64,000 nt of DNA from Mycolicibacterium moriokaense. GTDB taxonomy: Bacteria > Actinomycetota > Actinomycetes > Mycobacteriales > Mycobacteriaceae. The stretch spans positions 1,612,001-1,676,000 of the forward strand of contig NZ_AP022560.1 of assembly GCF_010726085.1 (NCBI RefSeq). Reading direction: 5' to 3'. Positions 51,774 to 59,866 of this stretch are shown here, in pieces. The notes under the pieces were generated by a model. That model made no database searches. It was not told where the DNA came from and worked only from the letters and a program-made list of their open reading frames with translations. A program made the translations under genes and the position numbers. Each line of letters starts with the position of its first letter. Positions within the stretch are counted from its first letter, which is position 1.

Positions 51774-52685
51774 ATGACACGGCCTGAGGTACCAATTCCG
51801 CGTACCGCTGTCGTTCCTGCGGCAGGTCTGGGAACGCGATTCCTGCCCGCCACGAAGACGGTCCCGAAAGAACTGCTGCCCGTCGTGGATACACCGGGCA
51901 TCGAACTGGTGGCCGCGGAGGCAGCCGAGGCGGGCGCCGAACGGCTCGTCATCGTGACGTCCGAGGGCAAGGACAGCGTGGTCGCACACTTCGTCGAGGA
52001 CCTCGTCCTCGAGGGCACGCTGAAAGCGCGCGGCAAGCACGTGATGCTGGAGAAGGTGCGCCGGGCTGCCGAGCTCATCAAGGTCGAGTCGGTGGTCCAG
52101 GCCCAGCCGCTTGGCCTCGGCCACGCGGTCGGCTGCGTCGAAAGCGTCCTGACACCCGAGGACGATGCGATCGCGGTCCTGTTGCCCGACGACCTCGTGC
52201 TGCCGACCGGCGTGCTGGAGACGATGTCGAAAGTCCGTGCCAAGCGCGGAGGTTCGGTGCTGTGCGCCTTCGAGGTGCCGCCCGAGGAGATCAGCGCCTA
52301 CGGCGTATTCGACGTCGAACCCGTCGCCGACACCAACAATCCGAACGTGATGCGGGTCAAGGGCATGTACGAGAAGCCGAAGGCCGAGGACGCGCCGTCG
52401 CCCTACGCCGCGGCGGGCCGCTACGTGCTCGACCGCGCGATCTTCGATGCGCTCAAGCGGGTTCCACGAGGTGCAGGCGGTGAGATCCAGCTGACCGACG
52501 CGATCGCGCTCCTGATCAACGAGGGCCATCCGGTCCATGTCGTCGTGCATCGCGGTGCTCGACACGACCTCGGAAATCCCGGCGGGTACCTCAAGGCTGC
52601 GGTTGACTTTGCGTTGGAGCGCGACGACTACGGGCCCGAGTTGCGGCGGTGGTTGGTGGAGCGCTTAGGGCTGGTCGATTGCTGA
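51774..52685 (+). CDS. galU: UTP-glucose-1-phosphate uridylyltransferase
   Basis: 303 aa; makes UDP-glucose for cell-wall and storage glycans. Nucleotidyltransferase signatures VVPAAGLGTRFLPATKTVPKEL, QAQPLGLGHAVGC, VLLPDDLVL (metal-binding Asp pair), YEKPKAEDAPSPYAAAGRY and RHDLGNPGGYLKA. First gene of the galU-moeA1-rimJ-Rv0996 order conserved in Corynebacteriales. UDP-glucose could supply the GT2 synthase elsewhere in the window. Confidence 0.95.
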   Translation: MTRPEVPIPRTAVVPAAGLGTRFLPATKTVPKELLPVVDTPGIELVAAEAAEAGAERLVIVTSEGKDSVVAHFVEDLVLEGTLKARGKHVMLEKVRRAAELIKVESVVQAQPLGLGHAVGCVESVLTPEDDAIAVLLPDDLVLPTGVLETMSKVRAKRGGSVLCAFEVPPEEISAYGVFDVEPVADTNNPNVMRVKGMYEKPKAEDAPSPYAAAGRYVLDRAIFDALKRVPRGAGGEIQLTDAIALLINEGHPVHVVVHRGARHDLGNPGGYLKAAVDFALERDDYGPELRRWLVERLGLVDC

Positions 52686-52722
52686 CACGCAACGATCGCC
52701 CCGACACCTAGAAAGGCGTGTT

Positions 52723-53988
52723 GTGCGGTCGGTGGAGGAGCAGCAGGCTCGGGTAGCGGCTGCCGCGGTGGCCCCAAGACCGGTCCGGGTGGCGATCGCC
52801 GAGGCGCAGGGCCTCATGTGCGCCGAAGAGGTGGTCACCGAACGCCCGCTGCCGGGATTCGATCAGGCCGCCATCGACGGTTACGCGGTGCGCAGCGTCG
52901 ACGTGCTCGGCGTGGGAACCGGTGACGACGACTCCGACGACGGCGAGTCGAACGGTGAGGTGAGCCTGCCGGTGATCGGCTCCATCGAGGCCGGTGCCCG
53001 CACCCCCAGCCGGTTGCAGCCGCGCCAGGCCGCGCGGGTCCAGACGGGTGCGCCGATGCCGACGCTCGCCGATGCGGTGCTTCCGCTGCGGTGGACCGAC
53101 GGCGGCGATTCACGGGTCAAGGTGCTGCGCGGGGTGCGCTCCGGCGCCTATGTCCGAAGGACCGGCGACGATGTCCAACCCGGTGACGTGGCGGTCCGGG
53201 CGGGAGCGATCATCGGGCCCGCCCAGGTCGGACTGCTGGCGGCGGTCGGCCGGGAGCGCGTGCTCGTCCACCCGAAGCCGCGACTGTCCGTGCTGAGCGT
53301 GGGAGGCGAACTCGTCGACATCTCCCGCACACCGGGCAACGGGCAGGTCTACGACGTCAACTCCTATGCGCTGGCCGCGGCGGGTCGTGACGCTGGCGCG
53401 GAGGTGAACCGGGTCGGCATCGTGGACACGGATCCCAAGACATTGCGCGACGTCGTCGAGGGTCAGCTCAACCGCGCCGAGGTGGTGGTGATCGCGGGTG
53501 CGGTCGGCGGCGCGGCGGCCGAGGGTGTAAGGGCGGTGCTTTCGAAGCTCGGCGAAATGGAAGTGGCGCGCATCGCGATGCATCCGGGCTCGGTGCAGGG
53601 GTTCGGACAGCTGGGACGCGACGGGGTTCCGGTTTTCCTACTGCCCGCCAATCCGGTGAGCGCGCTGGTGGTCTTCGAGGTGATGGTCCGCCCGCTGATC
53701 CGGCTGTCCTTGGGTAAGCGGCAGGCTCATCGAAGGATCGTGCAGGCGCGCACCCTCTCACCGATCACCTCGGTGGCCGGCCGCAAGGGCTTCCTGCGCG
53801 GGCAGCTGATGCGCGACCAGGACACCGGCGAATACCTGGTGCAGGCGCTCGGCGGTGCACCGGGCGCGCCGTCGCATCTGCTCGCCACACTGGCCGAGGC
53901 AAACTGCTTGGTGGTGGTTCCGAGCGAAGCCGAACAGATCCGCACGGGCGAGATCGTCGACGTGGCGTTCCTGGCTCAGCGCGGCTGA
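52723..53988 (+). CDS. moeA1: MoeA/gephyrin-like protein, probable Glp divisome factor
   Basis: 421 aa with MoeA domains in order: PGFDQAAIDGYAVRSVD (MoeA Asp-Gly-Tyr motif), ARVQTGAPMPTLADAVLP, VYDVNSYALAA, the MoCF-like domain 3, and a C-terminal beta barrel. Domain 3 has AGAVGGAAAEGVRAVL where active MoeA has SGGVSVGxxD, so the catalytic Asp motif is lost. It matches Glp, the repurposed MoeA of Corynebacterium that binds FtsZ and its receptor GlpR; the glpR-like gene lies two genes downstream. GTG 52723 has GAAAGG upstream. Confidence 0.85.
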   Translation: MRSVEEQQARVAAAAVAPRPVRVAIAEAQGLMCAEEVVTERPLPGFDQAAIDGYAVRSVDVLGVGTGDDDSDDGESNGEVSLPVIGSIEAGARTPSRLQPRQAARVQTGAPMPTLADAVLPLRWTDGGDSRVKVLRGVRSGAYVRRTGDDVQPGDVAVRAGAIIGPAQVGLLAAVGRERVLVHPKPRLSVLSVGGELVDISRTPGNGQVYDVNSYALAAAGRDAGAEVNRVGIVDTDPKTLRDVVEGQLNRAEVVVIAGAVGGAAAEGVRAVLSKLGEMEVARIAMHPGSVQGFGQLGRDGVPVFLLPANPVSALVVFEVMVRPLIRLSLGKRQAHRRIVQARTLSPITSVAGRKGFLRGQLMRDQDTGEYLVQALGGAPGAPSHLLATLAEANCLVVVPSEAEQIRTGEIVDVAFLAQRG

Positions 53989-54008
53989 TCGACGCCGGGC
54001 ATACCGTC

Positions 54009-54662
54009 ATGAACCTGTGGCGATCCACTTCGATGCATCCGGGATGGCCCGCGCCGGCCGGTGCGCTGAGGGTACCTGCCGGCGTGGTGAAGCTGCGTCC
54101 GGTGCGGCTGCGCGACGGCGCCCAGTGGAGCCGCATCAGGTTGGCGGATCGGGCTCACCTGGAACCGTGGGAGCCGTCCAATGGTATGGATTGGGAAGCG
54201 CGCCATGCCATTACGGCGTGGCCGTCGGTGTGCTCGGGGCTGCGGTCGGAGGCGCGTAAGGGGCGGATGCTGCCCTATGTGATCGAACTCGACGGGCAGT
54301 TCGTCGGTCAGCTGACGATCGGGAACGTCACACACGGGGCGCTGCGGTCGGCGTGGATCGGGTACTGGGTGACGACGTCCGCGACGGGTGGAGGTGTCGC
54401 GACGGCCGCGTTGGCGTTGGGAGTGGACCACTGCTTCAGCGCGGTACGGCTGCATCGGGTCGAGGCGACGGTGCGTCCGGAAAACGCCGCGAGTCGGGCC
54501 GTCCTGGCAAAGGTCGGTTTCCGCGAGGAGGGCTTGCTGCGGCGCTACCTCGAGGTGGATGGCGCGTGGCGCGACCATCTGCTGGTGGCCATCACGATCG
54601 AGGAGCTCAACGGGTCGGCGGCGTCAGCCCTGGTGCGGGCGGGCCACGCCAGCTGGTCCTGA
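54009..54662 (+). CDS. rimJ: RimJ-like GNAT N-acetyltransferase
   Basis: 217 aa. GNAT fold: RPVRLRDGAQWSRIRLADRAHLEPWEP, acetyl-CoA loop region YWVTTSATGGGVATAALALG (a variant of Q/RxxGxG/A), RVEATVRPENAASRAVLAKVGFREEG (typical RimJ/RimL motif) and YLEVDGAWRDHLL. Probably acetylates an N-terminal amine of a ribosomal or other protein. It lies between Glp and GlpR genes as in related genomes. Palindrome B2 follows its stop by 11 bp. Confidence 0.88.
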   Translation: MNLWRSTSMHPGWPAPAGALRVPAGVVKLRPVRLRDGAQWSRIRLADRAHLEPWEPSNGMDWEARHAITAWPSVCSGLRSEARKGRMLPYVIELDGQFVGQLTIGNVTHGALRSAWIGYWVTTSATGGGVATAALALGVDHCFSAVRLHRVEATVRPENAASRAVLAKVGFREEGLLRRYLEVDGAWRDHLLVAITIEELNGSAASALVRAGHASWS

Positions 54663-54673
54663 CCCAGCCCTGC

Positions 54674-54733
54674 GCGAGCAGACACCAAGTGCCCCACTTC
54701 TCCGGCGTGTCGGATCCCTTTCTGTCCGCTCGC
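54674..54733. repeat. 60-bp palindrome, diverged copy B2
   Basis: Begins GCGAGCAGAC and ends GTCCGCTCGC; its centre ACTTCTCCGGCGTGTC closely matches the centre of copy B1 (4585-4644). Total length is identical (60 bp), but the inner arms have decayed and no longer pair fully. It lies 11 bp after the rimJ stop. Confidence 0.7.
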
Positions 54734-54747
54734 CGCGAGATCTAACT

Positions 54748-54770
54748 GTTACAAAAGTGACACATGTGAC
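54748..54770. promoter_or_regulatory. Triple GTNAC repeat, candidate MtrA site upstream of glpR
   Basis: GTTAC, 4 nt, GTGAC, 4 nt, GTGAC on the plus strand; read on the other strand this is GTCAC-N4-GTCAC-N4-GTAAC with an exact 9-bp period. MtrA sites are remembered as direct repeats of this kind. It is about 107 bp before the glpR ATG. Confidence 0.5.
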
Positions 54771-54791
54771 TGTTGGTGCTTGTCAGCAACG

Positions 54792-54809
54792 AATTACAGG
54801 TGTGTAATT
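54792..54809. promoter_or_regulatory. Inverted repeat AATTAC-AGGTGT-GTAATT upstream of glpR
   Basis: Perfect 6-bp arms with a 6-bp centre, unusually AT-rich for this region. A -10-like TAGCCT lies further downstream near 54849, so this dyad would sit at about -45 to -60. No known regulator was assigned. Confidence 0.4.
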
Positions 54810-54877
54810 GTCTCGGCGCGCCGTCCACGGATGCGCAGGTCACAGACCTAGCCTTATCGGGGAAAGGAGCAGGCGAC

Positions 54878-55897
54878 ATGCCAAGCATCCCCCAATCCCT
54901 CCTGTGGATCTCTCTCGTCGTGTTGTGGCTGTTCGTGCTCGTACCGATGCTGATCAGCAAGCGCGACGCGGTCCGGCGCACCAGCGACGTCGCATTGGCG
55001 ACGCGGGTTCTCAACGACGGCAGAGCGCGACTGCTGCGGCGTAGGGCGCCGGCGGCCGGCCACGCGAGCGACCCCGACTGGCGGCCGTCCGACGAAGACC
55101 TCGACGACGATCTCGACGACGATCTCGACGATGACCCTGCCGAGGAAGCGGAACCCGCGCGCCGGTCGGTCGTGCGGGTCGCGGCCGTCGACGTCGAACA
55201 GAACGGCGATCCGGATTACCTCGACGTGGACGTGGTCGAGGAACCTTCTGGCGCGTTACCCGTCGGTGAGTCCGCCCGCGCCGAAACCGATGAGCTGGCA
55301 CTCGATTTCAGTGAGGAAGGCGACGCGGAGCCTGTCGCTGAGGAAGCCGCCGAACCGGAGGCCGAGACCGAGTCTGAATCAGACGACGAATACGAGTACG
55401 TGGCCGATTCGTCCGGGCTGGAGACGCCGTCGGAGACCGACCTGGAGCTCGCCGACTCGCTGAGCGCGGCCCGTAGGCGCCGCTACGAGACGAAGACCGG
55501 CGCGGCGGTCAGCGCCCGCAAGTACAAGTTCCGCAAGCGCATGTTGACGGTCATGGCGCTGATGGTGATCGCCTCGGTCGTCACCGCGTACACGGTAAGC
55601 CCGGTCATGTGGTGGGTGAGTGCCGCGGTCAGCGCGATGACGCTGTTGTACCTGGCCTACCTGCGGCGCCAGACCCGTATCGAGGAGCGGTTGCGGCGCC
55701 GTCGGGCGCAGCGCCTCGCCCGGTCGCGGCTCGGGGTGGAGAACACCGACGACAGGGAGTTCGACGTGGTGCCGTCGCGGCTGCGGCGGCCCGGTTCGGT
55801 GGTCCTGGAGATCGACGACGAGGATCCGATCTTCGAGCACTTGGACTACGCGCCGTTCGCCCGCCACTTCGATCTGCCGCGCGCCGCGGGCCAATAG
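54878..55897 (+). CDS. glpR: Rv0996-like membrane protein, probable Glp receptor GlpR
   Basis: 339 aa. N-terminal span (about residues 7-24, LLWISLVVLWLFVLVPMLI), a long acidic disordered cytoplasmic stretch with DLDDDLDDDLDDD repeats (about residues 65-200), two spans (about 222-240 and 245-262) and a basic C-terminal tail ending in DDEDPIFEHLDYAPFARHF. This matches Rv0996 and the GlpR architecture reported in Corynebacterium, where it anchors Glp at the septum. GGAAAGGAG lies 9-17 nt before ATG 54878. The MtrA-like repeat upstream fits a division gene. Confidence 0.8.
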   Translation: MPSIPQSLLWISLVVLWLFVLVPMLISKRDAVRRTSDVALATRVLNDGRARLLRRRAPAAGHASDPDWRPSDEDLDDDLDDDLDDDPAEEAEPARRSVVRVAAVDVEQNGDPDYLDVDVVEEPSGALPVGESARAETDELALDFSEEGDAEPVAEEAAEPEAETESESDDEYEYVADSSGLETPSETDLELADSLSAARRRRYETKTGAAVSARKYKFRKRMLTVMALMVIASVVTAYTVSPVMWWVSAAVSAMTLLYLAYLRRQTRIEERLRRRRAQRLARSRLGVENTDDREFDVVPSRLRRPGSVVLEIDDEDPIFEHLDYAPFARHFDLPRAAGQ

Positions 55898-55950
55898 CCT
55901 CGCGGTTTCGACCCGCGGGCCGCGGCTGGTAGCCTGTGCTACCGGTATCA

Positions 55951-56023
55951 GGGGCTATGGCGCAGTTGGTAGCGCGACTCGTTCGCATCGAGTAGGTCAG
56001 GGGTTCGATTCCCCTTAGCTCCA
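55951..56023 (+). tRNA. alaV: tRNA-Ala (anticodon CGC)
   Basis: 73 nt folding as a cloverleaf. Acceptor GGGGCTA/TAGCTCC contains the G3:U70 pair that marks tRNA-Ala. D arm GCGC-AGTTGGTA-GCGC, anticodon arm ACTCG-TTCGCAT-CGAGT (anticodon CGC), T arm AGGGG-TTCGATT-CCCCT and discriminator A. CCA is not encoded. A GGTAGC-CTGT-GCTACC dyad lies just upstream (55928-55943). In M. tuberculosis the same tRNA follows Rv0996. The symbol is from synteny. Confidence 0.97.
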
Positions 56024-56049
56024 CAATTTTTGAACAAGAGGCCGCGTGT

Positions 56050-56529
56050 TCACGGCGTCCAGATCAGCAGGTCTTCCATGCCGTTGTTCATCGTCACGGT
56101 GGTCGGTGGGGGACCGGTGACGTCGAAGTGGATCTTGCCGGTCGACTGCGCCCCCGCCGGGATCGTCGCGCCGCTGATGTTGTCCGGGCTGGCGACCTGC
56201 CACAGCACTCGGTAGGCGGCCTGGTTCGGCGCGACGGCGTTGAACTGTGAAATGGCCGGGGTGACGGGGCCGTTGAGCGCCCGGACGGTGGCGGTGGCCT
56301 CCCACACCTGGCCGGCGACCGGGTAGCCCGGCATCACGTCGCTGCTGGGCTTGAGGTCGCTGACGCGCCAGCTGAGGTTGACCCCACCGACGGTGTCGCT
56401 CATCGTCAGTTCGTCGCCGAGCTTGCCGACGATCGGGTAGGCCGCCGAGGCGGCCGGTGCACCGGCGATACCGATCGTGGAGATCATCGTGATCGCCGTG
56501 GCGCTCTTGACTGCTGTGCTGATTTTCAT
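56050..56529 (-). CDS. mpt63: MPT63-like secreted immunogenic protein (DUF1942)
   Basis: 159 aa. Signal peptide ending GAPAASAAYP (cleavage near residue 29), mature immunoglobulin-like beta sandwich: YPIVGKLGDELTMSDTVGGV, LSWRVSDLKPSSDVMPGYPV, AGQVWEATATVRALNG and NNGMEDLLIWTP. It is highly similar to remembered MPT63 (Rv1926c), which lies elsewhere in M. tuberculosis. Major secreted protein of unknown function. ATG 56529 has GGAAGGG about 9 nt upstream. The 290 bp between it and the next gene hold divergent promoters and an imperfect dyad around 56534-56580. Confidence 0.92.
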   Translation of the reverse strand: MKISTAVKSATAITMISTIGIAGAPAASAAYPIVGKLGDELTMSDTVGGVNLSWRVSDLKPSSDVMPGYPVAGQVWEATATVRALNGPVTPAISQFNAVAPNQAAYRVLWQVASPDNISGATIPAGAQSTGKIHFDVTGPPPTTVTMNNGMEDLLIWTP

Positions 56530-56819
56530 TGGTGCTGCCCTTCCGGAGTTGCGTGACAACTGTGCGAAATGCCGCAACTTCCGTATTACTCCCGCGGGCT
56601 GTGCCGAACCGGTGTTTGGACAAGAAATCGCCTGGTTCGTCAACGCGGGCAACGGTTACCGGCGCCCAGGCTAGTTCTGACGGACTGATTCATAGCGTGG
56701 TCACAGCCGTCGCCACCTTCCACGGCCATGCTGCGTAATACCGTCGCCGTTTTCGGGTGGCACCGCACTAGGGTCGTCCCGGGGCATCGAGTTACCCGAC
56801 GAGCGAAGAGGACACAGCC

Positions 56820-58055
56820 ATGACGCCGAGCGAGTCGACCACATGTGCAATCGTCGGCGGCGGCCCCGCCGGAATGGTGCTCGGTCTGCTGCTTGCCCGC
56901 GCCGGAGTCGAGGTCACTGTGTTCGAGAAGCACGCGGACTTCCTCCGAGACTTCCGTGGCGACACCGTCCACCCCGTCACCCTTACCCTGCTCGACGACC
57001 TCGGTCTCTATGAGCGGTTCAAGGCGTTGAACCACAGCGAGATCCAGAAAGCCGAGTTCACCATCGGCGGGCGCATGGTGACGGTCGTCGACTTCCGTCG
57101 GTTGCGCGTTCCGCACCCCGTCCTGGCCCTGGTGCCGCAATGGGATCTGCTCAACCTGCTGGCCGAGGCCGGACAGGCCGAACCGACGTTCACCCTGCGG
57201 ATGCAGACCGAAGTCACCGGTCTGCTCCGGGACGGCGAGAAGATCACCGGGGTGCGTTATCGCGGACCCGACGGGTTCGGGGAGTTGCGCGCCGATCTGA
57301 CGGTCGCGTGCGATGGTCGCACCTCGCTGGTGCGTCGTGACGCCGGCATGGTGACACATGACTTCCCGGTGCCGTTCGACATCGCGTGGTTCCGTCTGGA
57401 CACCAAGGACAACATCAAATATCAACTGACGCCCCGTCTTTCGAAGGGGCAGGCGCTCGCGCTGATCCCGCGTGAGGGCTACTTTCAAGTGGGCGCGTTC
57501 CTGCCCAAGGGCGGTGAGCCGCAGTTGCAGGCCCGCGGGATCGAGAAGTTCAAGGCACAGATCGCCGAGTTGGTGCCCGAAGGGTCCGTCGACAGCATCC
57601 GATCGTGGGATGACGTCAAGGTTCTCGACGTTCGGGTCAACCGGCTGCACCAGTGGTACAAACCCGGACTGTTGTGCATCGGCGACGCCGCACACGCCAT
57701 GTCGCCGGTCGGCGGCGTCGGAATCAACCTCGCCGTCGCCGACGCCGTCGCCGCGGCCACCGTGCTGGCCGAACCGCTGCTGGCGCGACGGGTGACCGAA
57801 GAGGACCTCGCCAAGGTGCAACAGCGTCGCAAGCTGCCCGCCGTCATCACCCAGGGGGTCCAACGCGCTCTGCACCGCGCGATGCGGCGCATCATGCTGA
57901 CCGGCGTGGTGCCGGACCCACCGGAGTTCGTCGCGCGCGGGCTCGCCGCGGTTCTGACCCGGGTGCCCGCACTCACGACGGTGCCCGCGTATCTCGTCGG
58001 GGTCGGCGTGCGGCCCGAACGTGCACCGGAATTCGCCCGCCGCCCGCCCTCCTGA
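56820..58055 (+). CDS. FAD-dependent aromatic-type monooxygenase
   Basis: 411 aa of the p-hydroxybenzoate hydroxylase family. FAD-binding CAIVGGGPAGMVLGLLLARAG (GxGxxG), ADLTVACDGRTSLVRR (DG motif) and CIGDAAHAMSPVGGVGINLAVADA (GD motif). FRGDTVHPVTLTLLDDLGLY is typical of a mycobacterial subgroup. It should hydroxylate an aromatic or phenolic compound with NAD(P)H and O2; the substrate is unknown. The C-terminus is short, without a thioredoxin-like dimerisation domain. Confidence 0.85.
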   Translation: MTPSESTTCAIVGGGPAGMVLGLLLARAGVEVTVFEKHADFLRDFRGDTVHPVTLTLLDDLGLYERFKALNHSEIQKAEFTIGGRMVTVVDFRRLRVPHPVLALVPQWDLLNLLAEAGQAEPTFTLRMQTEVTGLLRDGEKITGVRYRGPDGFGELRADLTVACDGRTSLVRRDAGMVTHDFPVPFDIAWFRLDTKDNIKYQLTPRLSKGQALALIPREGYFQVGAFLPKGGEPQLQARGIEKFKAQIAELVPEGSVDSIRSWDDVKVLDVRVNRLHQWYKPGLLCIGDAAHAMSPVGGVGINLAVADAVAAATVLAEPLLARRVTEEDLAKVQQRRKLPAVITQGVQRALHRAMRRIMLTGVVPDPPEFVARGLAAVLTRVPALTTVPAYLVGVGVRPERAPEFARRPPS

Positions 58056-58110
58056 GAATCCGCGCGTTGAAACTTGGGATCAGTACGCGACGCACCGTAG
58101 ATTGCGACTC

Positions 58111-58914
58111 GTGAGCGAAGACAGGGTTCGGGTGCACGTCGGCGACAGCGGCGTGGCCACGGTGACGATGGTGCGCGCCGACAAACACAATGCGCTCGAC
58201 CAGGCGATGTTTCAGGGCCTTGTGGACGCCGCCGAACGGGTGGCCGATGACAAGTCGGTTCGCGCGGTCGTCCTGCACGGTGGCGGCAAGAGCTTCTGCT
58301 CCGGACTGGACGTGGCGAGCTTCATGGCCGGCTCTGGCGGGAGCAATCGTCTGCTGAACCGGGACGAGACCCGGATCGCGAACTTCGCTCAGCGGGTGAG
58401 CTACGACTGGTCGCTGGTGCCCGCACCCGTCATCGCCGCCATCCACGGCAACTGCTTCGGCGGTGGCCTGCAGATCGCGCTCGGCGCCGACATCCGGATC
58501 GCCGCACCGGACGCGAAGCTGAGCATCATGGAGATCAAGTGGGGTCTGGTGCCCGACATGGGCATCACGCACACGCTGCCCAAGCTCCTGCCGATCGATG
58601 TCGCCAAGGAACTGACATTCACCGGTCGCATCGTTTCCGGCAGTGAGGCTTTTGAGCTCGGATTGGTCACGCGAACTGACGACGATCCACTGTCGGCGGC
58701 GCTCGCGCTCGCCGACGAGATCGCCAACAAGTCCCCGGACGCGATCCGCGCCGCGAAGCGCCTCTACAACGAGACGTGGACGAGCAACGACCCTGCGGCC
58801 GCCCTGGTGCTCGAATCGGAACTGCAGACCGGGCTGCTCGGCAGCCCCAACCAGCTCGCGGCCGTCGCGGCCGGAATGTCCGGAGAGAAGCCGGTTTTCA
58901 CCGATCCCGCCTAG
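58111..58914 (+). CDS. Enoyl-CoA hydratase/isomerase (crotonase family)
   Basis: 267 aa from GTG 58111. Oxyanion-hole segments GGGKSFCSGLDVASF and IHGNCFGGGLQIALGADIRIA, followed by KLSIMEIKWGLVPDMG with the acidic catalytic region. It is a more distant crotonase than EchA7, with residues typical of the mycobacterial crotonase/enoyl-CoA hydratase subgroup. Its TAG shares CTAG (58911-58914) with the convergent polymerase-domain gene. Confidence 0.85.
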   Translation: MSEDRVRVHVGDSGVATVTMVRADKHNALDQAMFQGLVDAAERVADDKSVRAVVLHGGGKSFCSGLDVASFMAGSGGSNRLLNRDETRIANFAQRVSYDWSLVPAPVIAAIHGNCFGGGLQIALGADIRIAAPDAKLSIMEIKWGLVPDMGITHTLPKLLPIDVAKELTFTGRIVSGSEAFELGLVTRTDDDPLSAALALADEIANKSPDAIRAAKRLYNETWTSNDPAAALVLESELQTGLLGSPNQLAAVAAGMSGEKPVFTDPA

Positions 58915-59864
58915 GACGATTCCCGTCGCGCCTTGGCCCGTCGCTTGCCTTCGTGCATCGCCGCCACCCGCGCGACGGGAATCGCGCGACCTTGTTCGAT
59001 TAGGTCGGCGGGCAGCTGCTGGGCTGGTGGCATCGACTCCATCCAGCTCGTCCTGCCGTGGAGCGCATCGATCGCCGTGTGGACGGTGAAGTCGGCGGGC
59101 TTGATCGAATCGAGTTCGGCCCATTCGAGCGGAAACGACACCGGAGTGCCCGGGCGTAGTCGCGGGCTGTAGGCGGCGGCGACGGTCGCCCCGCCGGCGC
59201 GGGTGGCGTCGACGAACACCTTGCCGCCGCGGTCCTCGACGATGAAGGCCGTCGTCGCGATGTCCGGATCGATGGCCTCCGCGCGGGCGGCGAGAGCCCG
59301 TGTCGCTGCCGCCACATCGTCGACGGGTGCGGTGTCGTCGATCGGGACGAAGATGTGCAGACCCTTGGCGCCACTGGTCTTGACCACACCGTCCAATCCG
59401 CTGTCGGCCAGCGCCTGACGGACGAGGTGCGCGACGGCCACCACCTTCGCGAAGTCGTCGTCCGGCGGATCCAGATCGAGCACCAGATGGGTGGGTCGGT
59501 AGATGTCACCGGACAGCCCCAGCGTCGGGTGGTACTCCACGGCCCGCTGGTTGGCCAGCCACAGCAGCGTGCGTCGGTCGTTGCACAGCGCATACCGCAC
59601 CTCGCGGTGCGACGCCTCGGCCCACATCGTCGTGGTGGCGACCCAGCCCGGCGTGTACTTCGGGACGTTCTTCTGCATGAACGGCTCGCGCCCACGCAAG
59701 ACCCGCAGCACGGTCAGCGGCCGGTCGGCGAGGACGGGGATCATCCGGTCGGAGACCGCGTACAGGTAGTCGACCAGATCGCGTTTGGTGGCGCCCGCAT
59801 CGGCACTCAGCGGCTCGTCGAGGTTGGTCAGGTCGACGCCGTCACGCTGCTCGCGGGTGCCCAC
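58911..59864 (-). CDS. Stand-alone LigD-type polymerase domain (archaeo-eukaryotic primase fold)
   Basis: 317 aa from GTG 59864. Polymerase motifs of the LigD/Prim-Pol family: VLDLDPPDDDF (metal-binding DxD), VKTSGAKGLHIFVP, KVFVDATRAGGATVAAAYSPR (third Asp) and PVSFPLEWAEL. Family N-terminus includes LTNLDEPL and YLYAVSDRMIPVLADRPLTVLRVLRG. There is no ligase or nuclease domain, so it is a separate repair polymerase akin to PolD/Prim-PolC, likely gap filling with ribonucleotides. It starts 2 bp after the SDR stop. Confidence 0.85.
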   Translation of the reverse strand: MGTREQRDGVDLTNLDEPLSADAGATKRDLVDYLYAVSDRMIPVLADRPLTVLRVLRGREPFMQKNVPKYTPGWVATTTMWAEASHREVRYALCNDRRTLLWLANQRAVEYHPTLGLSGDIYRPTHLVLDLDPPDDDFAKVVAVAHLVRQALADSGLDGVVKTSGAKGLHIFVPIDDTAPVDDVAAATRALAARAEAIDPDIATTAFIVEDRGGKVFVDATRAGGATVAAAYSPRLRPGTPVSFPLEWAELDSIKPADFTVHTAIDALHGRTSWMESMPPAQQLPADLIEQGRAIPVARVAAMHEGKRRAKARRESS

Positions 59865-59866
59865 GG

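Noticed and set aside
54757..54770. CRP site at GTGACACATGTGAC
   Set aside because: The two GTGAC units are in the same orientation (direct repeat); a CRP site needs inverted halves. The MtrA-type reading fits better.
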